Made by a program: the position numbers and the translations under genes. This document shows positions 34,197 to 46,883 of a stretch of 64,000 nt of DNA, in pieces. Source of the DNA: Amblyomma americanum (Eukaryota > Arthropoda > Arachnida > Ixodida > Ixodidae); contig NW_027526485.1 in assembly GCF_052857255.1 (NCBI RefSeq), positions 1,922,001 through 1,986,000 of the forward strand, written 5' to 3'. The notes below the pieces were generated by a model that saw nothing but the letters and a program-made list of their open reading frames with translations, was not told the origin of the DNA and ran no database searches. Positions within the stretch are counted from its first letter, which is position 1. Each line of letters begins with the position of its first letter.

Positions 34197-34532
34197 ATTA
34201 TAGAAACAACGAATAACTGCGCAAAAAGGACGGGACAAGAGAGAAGAATCATACAAAAAGAGCGTGAAGTTATCGAAGCCTTAAAAATCACGAGATTAGT
34301 TCCTGACAAATGTGTTAGCCAGGCTTCCATACACCTGTACCGCGAGGGGTTGGAGATTCTTGGTTTGACGTGATGATTATGGCTTTTGTCTTTGCGGTTG
34401 GTGCGCATGCGCTTTGTTGTCGAAGGAAGGAGGCGTTGGTGCAATAAACCAGTTGTGAGTCTGCGCTTGTCTCGTGTGATTCTTCTCTCTTGTCCCGTCC
34501 TTTTTGCGCAGTTATTCATTGTCTCCATAATT
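34197..34532. mobile_element. 336-bp element with about 55-bp terminal inverted repeats
   Basis: The left end ATTATAGAAACAACGAATAA, CTGCGCAAAAAGGACGGGAC and AAGAGAGAAGAATCA recurs inverted at the right end (34,477-34,532) with a few mismatches. The interior holds CAATAAACCAGTTGTGAGTC. A MITE or fold-back element; the family is not recognised. Confidence 0.75.
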
Positions 34533-35059
34533 TCGTACCAACTAGCCCCTCACCGCACTCTTTTAGATTACACCTCATGTTGCAGTGAAAGTAGCAGTAA
34601 TCATCTGCGCCACCCCAAGTGGCATCCTATCCATTTCTGTTCATCTGTTGTTTTTGTTCAGTTGCTGGGCTACATTGCGGCATATTTAACACACAAATTT
34701 TGTCAGCTCTGATTGCTCATTAAAATTTTGAGTAGTGGAGTACACGTCTTGTTGACAACTAGAAAAGACTGAAAAATCACAGCTGAATTGAGATCATGCT
34801 ACAGATTTCTGAATTATTATTCTGTGCATTGACTTAATGGCTTACCGTGTCAACTGTTGACGAAGATATGACCGTTATGTAACATCTTTGCGGAGAGTTA
34901 GTGCATGATCCTGCAAACTGCCGGGATTCTGCAAATAGCATGCAAAATGATTTCCTTACCCCATACAAAGCAAACACAGTTAACAAAATTTGCACTTTGG
35001 CGTTTGAGCGAGGAGCTTGCTACAAATTGGTGTTTCAGTCAATCTAACATCCTAAATGA
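34533..35059. other. Intergenic stretch
   Basis: Nothing recognised. Confidence 0.4.
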
Positions 35060-36310
35060 TCGTAGGCAAGCCCAACTTGGGCGGCCCCTGTGATACCCCA
35101 GTGGATGCCACAAGGGCTCTGCACGGGCTATACAAGCTGGGCTGAGGCCTTATAATACCCGCATAGGGTCTCGGTGAAGTAGCTGGGCTGCCTGCAGAAA
35201 GAACGCGGGCAGGCCCAACTTGCATGGCCCACTTAATACCCTTGCGGGTCTCACATGGGTTCTGGAGGGGCAAACCGGTGCATGTTTCCATGTAATACAC
35301 ATACATGGCGCTTTGGTAGGTATATGCTTGGGCTAACTTGGTGTGGACCAGCGCTATGGGATGATAGGCGGAATGCCGAAGTTGGGCTTTCCCCTAGTTT
35401 TCCTGCACTGAGCCCAACTCGTTTTCAAGTTTGAATTGTTGCTGGCAAGGGACATATGCGGGCTGAACTTGGCAGCATGGCTCACATTACCATATAATTA
35501 CCAATATGGGGCCCTAGTTGGCTTCTCATGGGCCAGACCAAATTACCAATATGGGGCCCTAGTTGGCTTCTCATGGGCCAGCCCAAATTGTCTGCCCACA
35601 TGATGCCCACAAGGGTCCAAGCTGGGCACAAGATGGGCTGTCCAAATTAGGGCTGCCCGTCATGTTTCTCTGTATAGCCCAGTTCTGCATCAAATCAGCC
35701 AGATCATAGCCCATTAAGGCCGCATTCGGGTTCTTTTGGGGATGAAAACGAGTTTAGCCCCATTAAAGCCCATGTTGGACCAATTGTGGTGATATGCGGG
35801 CTGCCCAAGTTGGGCTTGCCCCCAGTTTTCCTGCACTGAGCCCAACTCGTTTTCAAGTTTGCCCTAATGTTGCCGGGAAGGAACCTTTTCGCCTTTAAAT
35901 ATCTTATCCCGCGTATCAATTCCAGCAGTAGCGGCATCATGCGTTCCCTTCCATTTCCTGTATAAATATCCCCTTTCCGCAATACAAATTCAGTTGAAGT
36001 CAGCGCTGTGGTGTCTTGTCTCGCTTCGTCCCCGTCTTTATTCGCGCTGTATCGCATTATGGAAAAATACCAACTAGCCCGATCTGCCACTCTTGCAAGG
36101 AACCTGTGCGGGCTGAACTTGGCAGCTTGGGCTCACATTGCCCCAAAATTACCAATATGGGGCCCTAAGTGGCTTGTCATGGGCCAGCCCAAATTGTCTT
36201 TGCCCACATGATGCCCGCAAGGGTCCAAGCTGGGTTAAAAAGGGGTTTCCCAAGCCCACGATGCCCACATGGGGCCCAAATGGGCCCTAAACGCTGTGCT
36301 ACTTGGGTCG
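35060..36310. repeat. GCCCA/TGGGC-rich repeat block, two ~430-bp units
   Basis: Dense in TTGGGC, GCCCAA and GGGCCC. A unit beginning AGTTGGGCTTTCCCC at 35,378 recurs at 35,809 (offset about 431). Inside unit one ATTACCAATATGGGGCCCTA is itself duplicated (period about 51, near 35,490-35,590). Unit two carries the insertion at 35,886-36,096. The consistent half-palindromic TGGGC words suggest a degenerate minisatellite. Confidence 0.75.
35886..36096. mobile_element. 211-bp insertion with 8-bp target duplication
   Basis: AAGGAACC flanks both sides (35,878-35,885 and 36,097-36,104). The first repeat unit shows the empty site (GCTGGCAAGGGACATATGCG near 35,440-35,460). The insert includes CAATTCCAGCAGTAGCGGC and TTATTCGCGCTGTATCGCA. 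A short retroelement end is likely; the family is not identified. Confidence 0.7.
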
Positions 36311-37129
36311 TTATCAGTACGAGGGCAACACTTGTGTGTAACTGGAGCGATCGGTAGCTAAGCAGGCAGCGGTATGTAGAGGACGATTTTTCGAAACCTG
36401 TGTGAGGGCAGGTTGCACCCTGCGAGCAAAGGATATGTGCAATTTCATTCTTTTGTGCTAGGCTCATGTTTTCTTTTTTTTTTTGCTGTCTGAAAGCGAA
36501 GTAATGCTTTGATGCTGAGAAGGTGGATGTTCGTCGTGGCATCGAGCATTCGACGGCACCCGGCGCGCTTGTTTATTCTACCTGCATGCTCCTTTTTAGA
36601 AATGCTGAATTGATTGTAGCGCTGGTAACATTTTTTTATGTCACTGTTAGTTTCAAGCCAAAGGTGCACAACTAATAGGATTGGAAACACACTTCACACG
36701 ATATAAAACAGCCGAAAACAGGAAGCAGTTGTTGAATTGGTCAACAGGATGTCGAGATCCCTTAACTGCGTGCGTGGTGAGGGGTTCCAAATGATATAGC
36801 CACAATGGTATGGGATTGAATTATCTCTAATCGCCGACTCGACTTGACTGTACTCCCCGACTCCTGCAAATATTCCAGGTTTCGAGCTCCTCGAAGAGCA
36901 CATGGCCGGTCACTGGCAGTGAGTTCTTCTTTGGTTAAAGCGATATGTGATGATCATGATACTGACAAGTGGCTTGCGACTTGCCTCGAATAACCATTCT
37001 CTTAGCCGACATGAAAGTAGTTTTGTCTGAAATTCGGCCGACATCTGTTTTGTACATCCAAATTCTTACTGACTAAAGCTCAGCGGAAGGACTTTGTATT
37101 TTTATGTTATTAAAGCGCATCGATAGAGT
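36311..37129. other. Intergenic stretch
   Basis: Nothing recognised. Confidence 0.4.
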
Positions 37130-37704
37130 CATACTTCGTTAACAGCCATTATTTTCGGATGAGATTCAGCATCAACCGCTTCAGTTTTTACCAGTACAGC
37201 CACGTTTCCATGGCACATGCAGAAAAAAATACTCACGTGGGAGAAAAGATGTTCAAATGCGCCCAGAGCATACCGGCGTTTTAGGGTTGAAGGATATGTT
37301 AAAAGCGGAATACGCACTGCGATACTACAGAAGGACAATACAGACGGACAAGCCATTCTTAAGAGGCGCTAGTGCTAGTTCACAGGAGCCTGGATCCGAC
37401 GCGGCAATGCTTCATTCTATTTCTTTAGGAAAATGCACCGCCACAAAAGGCAACACGCCGACGTGCTCTACAGCTCCTACCGAAATGACCTTTTTATCGC
37501 CTTCGCTGATACACGGCCGTATCACGTGACTCTTCAGGACCAGTGGGTTCAATACGTGCTGTTATCTAATACAGTGAAGAAAAGGTAACATGAAAATAAT
37601 ATATATTATCAAGGTTTCCTCAGTGCAATAAAAACAAGCACCCCTTTTATCTTTGATTGTTTTCTTCAAGCTTCGAACGCAGTAAGTTCGGCTTCAAACG
37701 TCTG

Positions 37705-37943
37705 TTATGATTTATGGTTTAGGAGGTTTAACGTCCCAAAGTGACTGAGGTTATGAGAGACGCCGTAGTGAAGGGCTCACGAATTTTTGACCACCTGGGG
37801 TTCTTTAACGTGCACTGACTTCGCACAGTACACGGACCTCTAGAATTTTGCCTGCATCGAAATTCGACAGCCGCGGCAGGGATCGAACCCGCGTCTTTCG
37901 GACCAGCAGGCGAGCGCCATAACCACTCAGCCACCGCGGCGGC
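37705..37943 (-). mobile_element. tRNA-derived SINE (Ruka-like), short form, minus
   Basis: Reverse complement of A box (CCACTCAGCCA, 37,923) and B box (GGGATCGAACCC, 37,879). The tail GGTTTAACGTCCCAAAG marks the short subfamily. Flanked by CAAACGTC on both sides (about 37,695 and 37,947), a likely target duplication. It sits in duplication unit 1 and is absent from unit 2 at the matching point. Confidence 0.9.
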
Positions 37944-38976
37944 TCCAAACGTCGCTTAATCAGTGTCCATTGCAAATAACTGTGGCTTTCCGAAGCGCAT
38001 GGAGCTTCTGCTATTCAGTACAGGACAAAGGCAGAGGCAATCGAATAAATGCTGCACCAACAAACGAAAATAGTTAAGAACAGCTTTGACTTTATTGTTA
38101 TGTAGTCAAGTTCTCACTCAGGTTTCTCACTTAGGTAATAATCCATGACCCATGATTAGAATCCATGATACAGTATCGAGTATCCCGGGCTTGTAACTGA
38201 TATATGTTTCAGGAGTACAATCCTTTATGGAATCGGCTTACGGTATTGAAAGCAGTTTTTTTACGTATCGCGCCCAGTACTTCATCAAGGAATGCGTGTG
38301 CTGAAAGAAAGCATCGCAAGCAGGGAATTTTATCAAGAAAAAACTTAACGTGCACTTGTCCCTAGGCATGCGTATAATACAGCGCGGGAATACCGCACCT
38401 ATGCAAAGAAGACCGACAAGCTACCGCCAGCAATGTGCAGCTAGTTGCTTAATAGTGGCCCGAAAATCGGTTTTTATCAATATTGAAGAAATCAAAAAAT
38501 TAGTTCCAATAAATTACATCACTTGAGCTTATAAAAGCAGTATACTTTAAAGTTTCCTTTTTTTCTGTGGAAGGTGCAGGGCAACAGGCTTGTACAGCAT
38601 GACCCATTGGCGAAGCGAATTATAGTAACGCTTCACTAGCATTTTCCAGGCTAGGGTCGTTTGCAAGAAATTTTCGACGAAATTAACGGCTCAGCATGAA
38701 AACAAAGTTTAATAACGATATGAACAAAACTTGTAAAAGTCTTTTGAACAAACTGAGGTGCTGTATTTACAGAGATGGGCCCTTTGGTAAATTTTGGAAA
38801 TAGCTCAATTAAGGTTAGCCTTCATGCAGCGTCCCATTTCGGTTCTTGTGGACCCCAGTAGGCGGTGACACGTGAAATGCAAAGCAGCATGGGCGTGACC
38901 TTGCAGTGGCAGGAGGGGGGGGGGGCATTCGAGCCGTTCGCATTAGCAGGAGTACCCAGCCGCTCCGAAACCGTTA

Positions 38977-39641
38977 AGGCGCGCTCACACTAGCGGGAAA
39001 CTTCCCGCAGCGGCACAGCGTCAACGTCGCCGCTGCCTCGCAGCTCCTCAGAATGACGCTCACACTGCGCGCGTTTTCTCGCTGCGGTTGTCTTGGAATG
39101 TGGAGAGAGGAGGAGCTGAGGGAGGACCCGAACGAGCAGAAAGAGAAGGGGATAGTCACGTGACACTAGAGAAGACTGGAAAGCGCACCCTTTTCTCGCG
39201 TTGTCGTCTTGATCGCCTGCTAGCTCCCCTCCCGCCGCCCTTTTTGTCTTGAGGATGACTGGTTCGAGCGATGAGCTGTTGGCTACGGTAAACGTACTTA
39301 TTACTTGTTTGTTCGCTGCTTCTGCACCGTCGCTTCTGCACCGTCTCAAGTCGCATGTTCATGCTGGCAAAGCAGCCGCCGAGTTCCCGGCCGGCTGGCC
39401 GGCCGGACGCGCGCAGCCTCCGCCTCCGCCGACGGGGTCACTGAACTGGGACCGACGTCACGGTTCACGGTCGGCGCCCATTGGCTGTTCTCGTCAGCGG
39501 CACGGGAAAAATAGGTACCGAACCCATCGCTCTGCGGGACGGCACAGCAGGCTGTCCGCGGGAGAAAAACCGGCTTGTGCGGGAAGCGGCACGCGGAAAA
39601 CGTCCTGCGTTGCGCGTTTTCCCGCTAATGTGAGCGCGCCT
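38977..39641. mobile_element. PIF/Harbinger-like non-autonomous element, 665 bp
   Basis: Termini AGGCGCGCTCACACTAGCGG and inverted CCGCTAATGTGAGCGCGCCT, flanked by TTA on both sides (38,974-38,976 and 39,642-39,644). A 3-bp TTA/TAA duplication and GGC...TCACAC termini fit PIF/Harbinger. The interior is GC- and CpG-rich with no intact transposase. ORFs there (39,249-39,692) show no motif. Confidence 0.7.
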
Positions 39642-40791
39642 TTACGCGCTCGAGTGGCTTTTACGTGTCGGGAAGCCCTCAATTCAAGCTGAAGGACCAG
39701 GCGGGACCAGGACACCAAGGAGGAAATTCTGAGGAGACCACGTGAGAGTACCGCAGCTTTTCACAGCTCACTTACCTTCGCGTCGTTTGGGTTCCACTTG
39801 CGGCCTAGAGCCTTCGGGTTGCTCCGCAATTTTGTAGGAAGAAATAACATCCACAGTTACGAACTGCGTGGAAAAGGCTGCAAAAAACGGAGGAAGAGTC
39901 CTGAAACATGCGGAATCATTTTATCTCATGACTCGTGTTTGAAGTACTCTACCGTCAACTCAATCCATGGTCTAAACCTGTGGCTGCAAGAGTAAGAGAA
40001 ACAATCAAAGCTCTTTCGCGTGCACCCGCTATAATTATCATGTTTAATACCGCCGTCCGCCATCGTCCGAACCAGTAAAAGCTTGCCCGCTACTGTGAAG
40101 CGCGTAGTTCGCAAGTGGGACTGCCTGAATCGTTGCACCTATCGGAAATAAAGTGAGAATAAAATTAAAAGCTGACAAATATCGAGTCTTGTAGAAAATA
40201 ATAACTGAGGAGAACGCATACAGTTTTGTAGTGCACCGGTGACTCGAACCTAAGTGATGAATGGGTGCGTAAAACCCGTATTGCTTTAAGGTGTGAAAGT
40301 AAAAATGCGTTTGTTGATACTACAATAATTGAAGCCGATGTCGAGTGAGCCGCATCAAACCACGCATTTTTTTCTGTTAGGTAAACGCGCCTATGTTTTT
40401 CTTTTCGCTGTGGATGGACAAGAGAAAATTTCATGCTATACAGACGTTTTTATTTCTATATTGTACTGGATCACACCAAGAGTAGAAAAGCCTTTCGATT
40501 TGGTCCTAACGGACTACGTAAGCACTGGGTGGGGTGTTAACATTGGCAATATTAAAACCCAAGTTATTCAGCCATCGCGTGCCAGCTTACGCAAATATTG
40601 TGCGAATAAATGTTGAGACAGGTAAGAACAAAGTTTAAAATGGGGTGTGTTAAGAAGTAACTTCAACGAACGTTATAAGAGATACGCGTTATCTCGAATT
40701 GGTTTTCCACCTTCCACTTGCGCAATCCAGGAATTTTGAAACCCGCCGAGTCCTATCATTAGCCAAGAATACCTATGCTAGGGTAGTAGTA

Positions 40792-40950
40792 CAGTCCATC
40801 CTCACGATAGCTGAAGTATTGACATCGACATAAGAGAAATAACTAAGGAATGACGATTCTTGTTGGAAGCTCGGCTAACACTGGCTATAACGAATCTGCG
40901 GCTATCATGAAGGAATCACTGGTCCCTATTGTCTTCGCTGAGGTTGACTG
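40792..40950. mobile_element. pogo/Tigger-type MITE in unit 1
   Basis: 159 bp, TA on both sides, ends CAGTCCATCCTC and GAGGTTGACTG. Orthologous in position to the MITE at 47,919-48,068, so it predates the duplication. Confidence 0.7.
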
Positions 40951-40960
40951 TATTTTCTTT

Positions 40961-41930
40961 ATACCCCAGTGCGATTACGAAAGTAGAAGAAGTGGTTGAG
41001 ACCAATCTATTCAGTATTTTCGGCGGCAACGTAGTTTCTGTTATTTGTTTTCACAGCAATTTAAAAAAAAAGATTGTAGAATATCAAAGAGATCTCGTGC
41101 ACTATGCGCTACAGTACTGCAGCCTGCGAAACCGAGTTTTGAATGACTTAACGGGTGTGCTGACCGCGTCGATGTGAGCGCACGCTACTGAATCCAAATT
41201 TGTCCACCAGTGGTATACGCACAAAGAAAAAGTTGCTATGGCAGACTTCAACAACTGAACTGCACCCATTTGGTTTCGCCTTCTCTTTTAGTATATGCGA
41301 TCGCCGAATAAATTCTACGCTGCAGCCGGCTTTACATTTCCTTGCGGTAATTCTTCTTCTATGGTGTCTGAAAAACCGCGAAAAGCGCTCGACAGCAAGT
41401 AGCTGGCAGGTCCGAAACAAACCATGAAAGTCATGAAGGGGCCCGAGGTAGCCGACGCCGGGTTCGTTTTTTCTGTCTCCGGAGGTCGGAGCCCGTTGCG
41501 TTTGGTGGATGGTCGGGCATCCCTTCATCAGGGCCGCCCCATTGGGCCATCTTGACGCCCTCCCTGTCCTGGAAGGCAGGCCAGTAATGGAGTCGAGGTA
41601 TATTAAGGGTTAGAGCAAAAAACTCGCTGTCCCCATTTCCATCCCAATACCCATCACGCATTTAACCTATCCTCTCCGCTACGTCGCAGGGGAGATCAGG
41701 GGAGTATCCCCGGCCCACTTCCCTTGGGCTTGGGTCGCTACCTAGCTTCCCCCCACCCCCTAATTCTTCGATTTTCGCCACATACGGGTGGTAAAAATAA
41801 ATCCTTGCCTTCGGGCCTTTCCATTTGTCTTCAGATGGCATTAAGCATTGTGCACGTTAGTGGTGTAAGCAGGGGCCTATTTGTCAATCTTTTTAGGTTG
41901 CCCCAACCTAACGAATGTAGAGATAGTTGG
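40961..41930. other. Intergenic stretch
   Basis: No family recognised. The minus-strand open frame at 41,431-41,661 is GC-richer than its surroundings and reads WGGPDEGMPDHPPNATGS; it may be part of a retroelement 5' region but I cannot name it. Confidence 0.3.
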
Positions 41931-41959
41931 TTCATGCTATAAAATTGAATGGCGCGAAG

Positions 41960-42176
41960 GGTTAAATCACTGGAAATACAAAGGCACAAACAGTGCCTCT
42001 TTCTGCCCTTCCTGGTTCCTTTGATCGTGTGTATCGGGGCGTTGAAATTTACCAGTTGCCTACTTATCACTTATCAGGGGCGACGGCATGCATTGTCATT
42101 GTCCCTGAGGAAGGCGCCTGCTTATTTCGACATAGCGCGTACACTTCTTCCAAGACATGGTTCACAGCATTGTGAC
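41960..42176 (+). pseudogene. Serpin-like remnant
   Basis: The frame read through GTG at 41,993 gives TVPLSALPGSFDRVYRGVEI, YQLPTYHLSGATACIVIVPE and EGACLFRHSAY, then SKTWFTAL and TGA at 42,173-42,175. This follows the serpin segment V-P-M...G.F.....-...V-x-LPY-x-G...SM-x-V-x-LPE...L, ending near the W of the next helix. Serpins are inhibitors of serine proteases, and ticks have many secreted ones. Only about 60 codons are recognisable and no neighbouring exon or reactive-centre loop was found, so this is a broken copy at best. Confidence 0.45.
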
Positions 42177-43299
42177 GTTGCGTAATGGTGTGCATTTACG
42201 TCGGGGTTTTTCTTCACATTTTTGTGGTTCATCTAACGGGAAGAAAAAAAAAACAGTAGGCCCCCGCTAAAAATTCAGTAATAACGCGTGGTGTAAAATA
42301 ATTTGTGAAATATCTGCATTATTATTCTTAAGCAGTAAATAATTCCCCGAAACTGACAAACAGTATGTATTGCGCAAGCCCACTTCAAGGAACTTAAGAA
42401 GCCTCGGTTCCTGTCGCGGGAAATGCGCGATATATCTTAGGCTTGGCGGCCATGGAATCTAGAATCCGTACACTCAAGCTTATCTCCAGCGATGCCAACA
42501 ATTTTCCTACGCTTCAACACACCCTTCTCCGCTTCAGTAATAAATCGAAGCCTAAAAACGTATTTCCATATCCGATATTTAGATCTGCTAATGTTTTATC
42601 GAAGCCTACATATCATACTTCAAGCGCGTCAGTCGCTCGCCCGCTCTTTTTTTGTGAGAAACGTTGAAGGGGATTCAAAGGCTGCTCAGGAGATGCGTCT
42701 CTAATATCAGGGATATGAGTAGTGAGGGATATCAAATATGTGGCACGTTTCATTCGAAAAGAACTGTAAAAGGCGATGAACAGCTGACAGGAAACTGTCA
42801 TAAGTAGAAGAGCACTTCAGCGATAAAAGCAAAATACGCTTCCACGTAGACGCCTGTTCTGTCAACGATGGGGTTCGTACAGAGGCCCAAGCCTACAGAT
42901 AGCATACCGTGTCGCGCGTAGGCACAATACGTATAGAAACTTTTGTGCTTTAATGTAAAACTTGAAAGTCTTAGAGCATCGCCATATTTTTCCAGATTGC
43001 CGCATGTGTAGATGCGTATCATATATGAGTGCAGCAGGCGCACCGTGGGCTTAGGTGACTGTAATCAAGAGAAGGAAGGCAGTGGAAAAATGCTCGACAA
43101 TTATGCGGGGAGTGAACGCGGACGCATGAAAATTGTCAACTCATTTCCGATTTTTTTGAAAAAAAAAGTTCGGCTTTTATAGATATCTGAAAGTGGGCTT
43201 TCACAATCATGGTATGTATATACGGCGGGTTCACAGCGATTGTCTTTGCAACTTTCAGTCATTTAAACAAATTGCCACTGTTGTTTACTTTGTTATTAC
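42177..43299. other. Intergenic stretch
   Basis: Nothing recognised. Confidence 0.4.
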
Positions 43300-43640
43300 T
43301 CGTTATTTTAGGAATACATACAACATCAAATGCTGCCGTTTTCTGAAAAACAGCCACGTTTCCATTCAGCATGACGTCGAAATCACTAATGTGGAGTCTG
43401 TGCATGCCACGGTAGTTCAGCCTATGTACCTCTGTGCCTGAGAGCTTTCCTTTTTGAAAAAAATGCAATACCATCGCACCCATGAGGACCGGTGGTAATT
43501 TCCCTGAACCGTGCCGTCCTGAACGCTAATTTGTAAATTCTCGGTGATTACCAACTTCCTTGTTTACTTTTCGGAAGGAAACTAACGACGAGTTTTCATC
43601 ACTCTGCATATGCATTGACCAGACCCACCTTGCGCTGTAA

Positions 43641-43850
43641 GCCGCCGCGGTGGATCAGTTGTTGTGGCACTCTGCACTGCGAAATACACAGGTTAGACTC
43701 GACCACACCGGTTAATTTTCTATGTACTGTGTGATGACAGTGCATGTTAAGGAACCCCAGGTGGTCAAAAATTCCTGAGCTCTTCACTACGGCGTCCCTC
43801 ATAGCCTGAGTCGCTTTGGGACGTTAAAAACCAATAAACCAAACCGAGGC
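43641..43850 (+). mobile_element. tRNA-derived SINE (Ruka-like), short form, plus, head mutated
   Basis: GCCGCCGCGGTGGATCAGTT head, AGGAACCCCAGGTGGTCA body and GCTTTGGGACGTTAAAAACC tail. A and B boxes carry several mutations, so it is probably inactive. Confidence 0.85.
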
Positions 43851-46505
43851 TTGTACTATAACTGCGCTGCACAATTACATCTCAGAATAAGAAGATGGTT
43901 CAAATAACCTTATTAACTTTCGGTCTCAAGAATGTCCTTGCTGGACCGTGTGACTATTTAACAAAGTTTGTATTTCGAGCGCAGATTATCCCTCAGCAGT
44001 CATTGCAGTGGATCTCTCGGGTAACGTATACGTTGAGCTAGCAGAATGAAGCACCTGTTGCGAAGATGCTTAGAGACGCACCTGATCGAGCGCTTTGCTG
44101 CAGAAAACATGGAGGATTGCATTCCATAAACCAGGCTGAAGAAGACGGGTATTTCAGAGAAGCTAACCCAATCAGCAAAAACCATCCTTATCATCTGGAG
44201 AAAATCTTAGAGGCTGTCGCCAGCAGACCGCCCCTGGAAGCCCTGGAAGCTGCGACTGTTAGCCTGGTATCTCTGCTCCTCAGCCTCCCCTTCGGTCATT
44301 ATGAAAATACGGCGCCACTCACACGGCAGCAAAGCTCTTCATTTGCGCCCAGTGTATAGCGGCGTTTTCGCATTCAAGCGCATCCTCGAGCGGATTATCA
44401 ACTGCGACTATTCAGATATGCAACTAATATTCAGAATGCACCCTTTTCACTGTTCTATAAATGGTAAACTGTAGAATCATCTATTCAGGCATACCAGGGC
44501 GGGAGTGTTTCGCTAATGTGCTTGCTTATTCCTGCGTTTAAACAGCTGAAGCCTGAACGAGCATACGTTGCAACAGGGATGCGTGAAACGCACATTGAAA
44601 ATGTAGCTGCTGACTAATGGCATCTGCCTCATGATTTGCATCAGCATACTATGTAAGCCGGAAGGTAAGGTGTATTATTTATCAACTGTCGCGGACTCCC
44701 AGTAATTTTCCACATGTTCAAAATCAGAGAGCCACACAAGATGATTATAAAACCGAGTGATGTGTTTTTATTCTCAGCGCTGGCACTGTCGTCTTCTGCA
44801 TTTGTTGTTGTTGCTCTTGTTTGTTGAATATAAGTTTATACGTTTACTGTCTACACAAGAGTGTAATTAAAAAAGGTATTTGAATTGCCTACTGTAATGT
44901 ATAGGCCTTATGGATGGAAATTCGAAAATGGAAGCAATAGCTTGTCGTAAAGGATTCAACAGCACTTCAGCTGAGAGAAGAACGCCGGCGACGCGACGAA
45001 CCATTCGTCTCTAAGCACCCACTAGTAAGTTTAGGGTAAGGAGATATTGCACTTTCGCCGCTATAGCCCTATCCAGGAATTAATCTGAGCAGTTTGTTGC
45101 TCCTAACGTAGTTGAGCATAACCCATTTAACGCCAACTGAAGATAGGAAACCAATTTAGAATCGATACTTTTCGTTATCAACCAGGATGCGCCAAGACGA
45201 GTGCAATACATAGGCTAATGACCACACGTTCAACACCCTCAAATCAGACTGCAAATCAAACCACCCTTTCCCGAAAAAGGTTCCTTGAAATGTTAAGCGG
45301 ACTTAGTGATAACCGGGAACCATTTACCGCGGAACAGCAACATGACCAATTTGCTGCGACAAACAGCCATTGGCCAGACAACGGCGCACATAATTATCAT
45401 CGCATAATATATTAAGTGCAGCAGAACTGACACACAAACGAGCTTAGACAGGATCGAAGCTAACGCAACTTCGATAGTATTTTTCGGTTAATTTTAGCTT
45501 TCGCTGTATATATCACTTGCCAAAAATTGACAGAATCGTAGTAACCGTATCCAAATTACATCTTTAATGTATCCTGTATATTAAGGATACTCGATCCTAA
45601 AAGCACAGCGTGTCGCACATTTTTAGGCGGCTGTGAGCTAAATTTTGAGCCTGCAGTGCTCGCTCAAGCGGCAGCCCAGTGAAAACAGGCATAGAGTACA
45701 ACTAAGAAGAGGTGATGCGAAGGCTGTTAGCCCAGTCTTTCTTCCTTTTGCATGCGTTATTTTTTAGATAGAGAGCACGCTTTTTGTAGAAGGGACGAGG
45801 GGGCGGGCTTATCTTCGTGGTAGAAAAACTACCTGTTCACCCCGATTTCAAGTTGCTGCAGTTGCCAACAGTATTGATACTTCCGCCCTTAAGCTCCTGA
45901 CCTTAGAGAACATTTGTTGATTACTTTTATGGGGTCATGATCGGCGGCATCATCAAACGTCATAGGCGACACACACCTTTCGTTTGGAGAAGAAAGCGCT
46001 CCAACAAGCCATTCTGTAAAGGCAATAGTGAAGCTTCAGTTTCCCTAATAAAGCGCCAGGTGCCTCGATCAAATCAGACGCTGTTCTTTATGAAAATGCA
46101 CCCGCATAAAATGCAACACATCAAAAGGCTCGACTGCTCCTGAACACAGGATCTTTTAATCTGCTTCGTTAATACCACGGCTGCACCACAGGGATCTTTC
46201 TGGACGGCGGTGTCAGCACGAGCTCTTACTTAATAATGTTAAGAAAAGGTAACATAGAAATAACAGCGGTTATCAATATTTGTTCAGTGCAAATAGACAC
46301 TAACACCTCATTTGTTTTTGTTGGCTTTCTTCGAGGTTCGAGCGCAGGAAGTTGGGTTTCTAACGTCTCTTAGTCACTGTGATTGGGCAATAACTCGGCT
46401 TTCAAAGCGCATAGATTTTGTACCATTCAGTACAGGACAAAAGCAAAGGCAACCCAATAATTACTGCAGTAGCAACAATAATATTATAATAATATTAATT
46501 GTTTT

Positions 46506-46735
46506 TTTGGGATGGGAAATGGCGCAGTATCAGTCTCATATATCGGCGGACACCTGAACCGCGCTATATGAGAAGGAATAAAGGTGGGAGTGAAAGATGA
46601 AAGGAAGAAAGAAGGGCCGCAGTGGAGGGCTCGGGATTAATTTTCGACCACCTGGGGATCTTTAGCGTGCACTGACATCGCATTGCACACGGGCGCCTTA
46701 AAGTTTTGCCTCCGTAAAAAACGCAGCCATGCAGT
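46506..46735 (-). mobile_element. tRNA-derived SINE (Ruka-like), long form, tRNA head missing
   Basis: GGGATGGGAAATGGCGCAGT, GGAGGGCTCGGGATTA, CCACCTGGGGATCTTTAG and GGGCGCCTTAAAGTTTTGCC, then AAAACGCAGCC where the tRNA-like head should follow but does not. A truncated copy. Confidence 0.85.
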
Positions 46736-46883
46736 AACAAACGAAAAGAAGCTTCAAGGTTAATATGTAGTCAGATTTTGAGAGAAAACGCTTATAACTT
46801 AGCTATTTAAATTGTCACATACTGATGACTTCAGTGATGTATAAAAGAATTCATAATGCTGGATCGGGTATATGCAATAGAGA

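Larger units (their letters stand above)
37130..40960 (+). repeat. Old direct duplication, unit 1
   Basis: Collinear, diverged matches to 43,300-48,070: CAGCCACGTTTCCAT (37,197 and 43,351), GAAAATGCACC with AAA(A/T)GCAACAC (37,430 and 46,093), GAAAAGGTAACAT (37,577 and 46,243), ATTCAGTACAGGACAAA (38,014 and 46,425), AAAATTAAAAGCTGACAAAT (40,162 and 47,233), GGTTTTCC and CCACTTGCGC (40,705 and 47,832), and a pogo-type MITE at the right end. Unit 1 has an extra 1.65 kb at about 38,365-40,015. Confidence 0.8.
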
